Source: Acidobacteriota bacterium
GTDB lineage: Bacteria > Acidobacteriota > Thermoanaerobaculia > Thermoanaerobaculales > Thermoanaerobaculaceae
Assembly: GCA_021782525.1 (NCBI GenBank)
Contig: JAJXUY010000110.1
Location: 1 to 6,067 of the forward strand
DNA: 6,067 nt
Reading direction: 5' to 3'
Positions 5,809 to 6,067 of the stretch are shown here, in pieces. The position numbers and the translations under genes were made by a program. A model generated the notes under the pieces. The model worked only from the letters and a program-made list of their open reading frames with translations. It did no database searches and had not been told where the DNA came from. The stretch's first letter is position 1. Each line of letters begins with the position of its first letter.

Positions 5809-6067
5809 CTAACCTGCCTTGCGGGGTGTCGTGATGCGACGCGAGCCCGGCATCCGGCGGCCGGCGTCCTTCCACGGCCGGTTGACGGCCCGCGGCGGTG
5901 GTGGCGTGTGCGACGCGGGAGCCTCCTCGGGGGGCGCCGCCTGCGGCGCGGCGCTGGCCCGGCGCTCCTGCGCGGCCCAGTCTTCCTCTTCGTCCTTGGT
6001 GAGGCAACAGTGCTTGAACTTCTTCCCGGAGCCGCAATGGCACGGCTCGTTGCGTCCCGGACGCTTC
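5809..6067 (-). CDS. SEC-C motif zinc-binding protein, 3' part (start outside or at window edge)
   Basis: The visible 85 residues begin [21 protein letters not shown], a complete SEC-C motif with pattern CxCx8CC (cysteines at visible residues 9, 11, 20 and 21) that binds one zinc ion. The same motif ends the SecA translocase, where it contacts SecB and ribosomes. Here it is followed by about 64 more residues: an acidic patch (DEEEDW), an Ala/Pro-rich linker (including PPPP), and a basic end ([17 protein letters not shown]) before TAG at 5809-5811. SecA normally stops right after SEC-C, so this is more likely one of the small stand-alone SEC-C proteins, which often start a few residues before the motif; its start codon would then lie just beyond the edge. 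The tail is low-complexity and probably disordered. Function is unknown beyond metal binding. Confidence 0.8.
   Translation of the reverse strand, partial: KRPGRNEPCHCGSGKKFKHCCLTKDEEEDWAAQERRASAAPQAAPPEEAPASHTPPPPRAVNRPWKDAGRRMPGSRRITTPRKAG

Overview
The window reads as a compact, very GC-rich (roughly 70% by eye) bacterial chromosome segment with ordinary housekeeping and exported-enzyme genes. Nothing in it looks phage- or plasmid-like. High GC, Tat and lipoprotein signals, a lipoprotein-type PCMT and intergenic heptad repeats would fit a Myxococcota/Deltaproteobacteria-like or other Gram-negative, soil or sediment-type organism. This placement is an inference from gene content, not a measured assignment.

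Layout, left to right. (1) The 3' part of chorismate synthase (aroC, shikimate pathway) is followed after 13 bases by ispH, the last enzyme of the MEP isoprenoid pathway; the two are probably co-transcribed. (2) The end of ispH runs into a heptad-repeat tract whose two halves are in inverted orientation and span the stop codon, so it may act as a terminator between convergent genes. (3) On the minus strand lies a Tat-exported glycosylasparaginase-type Ntn hydrolase. (4) A 78-base divergent intergenic region leads to a plus-strand pair: a YtcJ-like amidohydrolase with a probable lipoprotein signal and, overlapping it by 4 bases, a protein-L-isoaspartate O-methyltransferase (PCMT) that also has an N-terminal export signal. 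(5) About 540 bases without a credible gene hold several repeats: an eight-unit heptad tandem array, a short 8-mer duplication, a roughly 99-base two-hairpin palindromic element, and a perfect 12-bp inverted repeat flanking 147 bases. (6) On the minus strand at the right edge is the end of a protein with a SEC-C zinc-binding motif and a low-complexity tail.

How the genes may work together. aroC and ispH are core biosynthesis genes. The three central enzymes are all predicted to be exported, and two belong to families acting on Asn/Asp-derived groups (glycosyl-asparagine hydrolysis, isoaspartate methylation). This raises a speculative link to extracytoplasmic handling of asparagine-linked or damaged peptide material. 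I see no defence system, CRISPR array, RNA gene or transposase. The least explained part of the window is the repeat-rich non-coding region.
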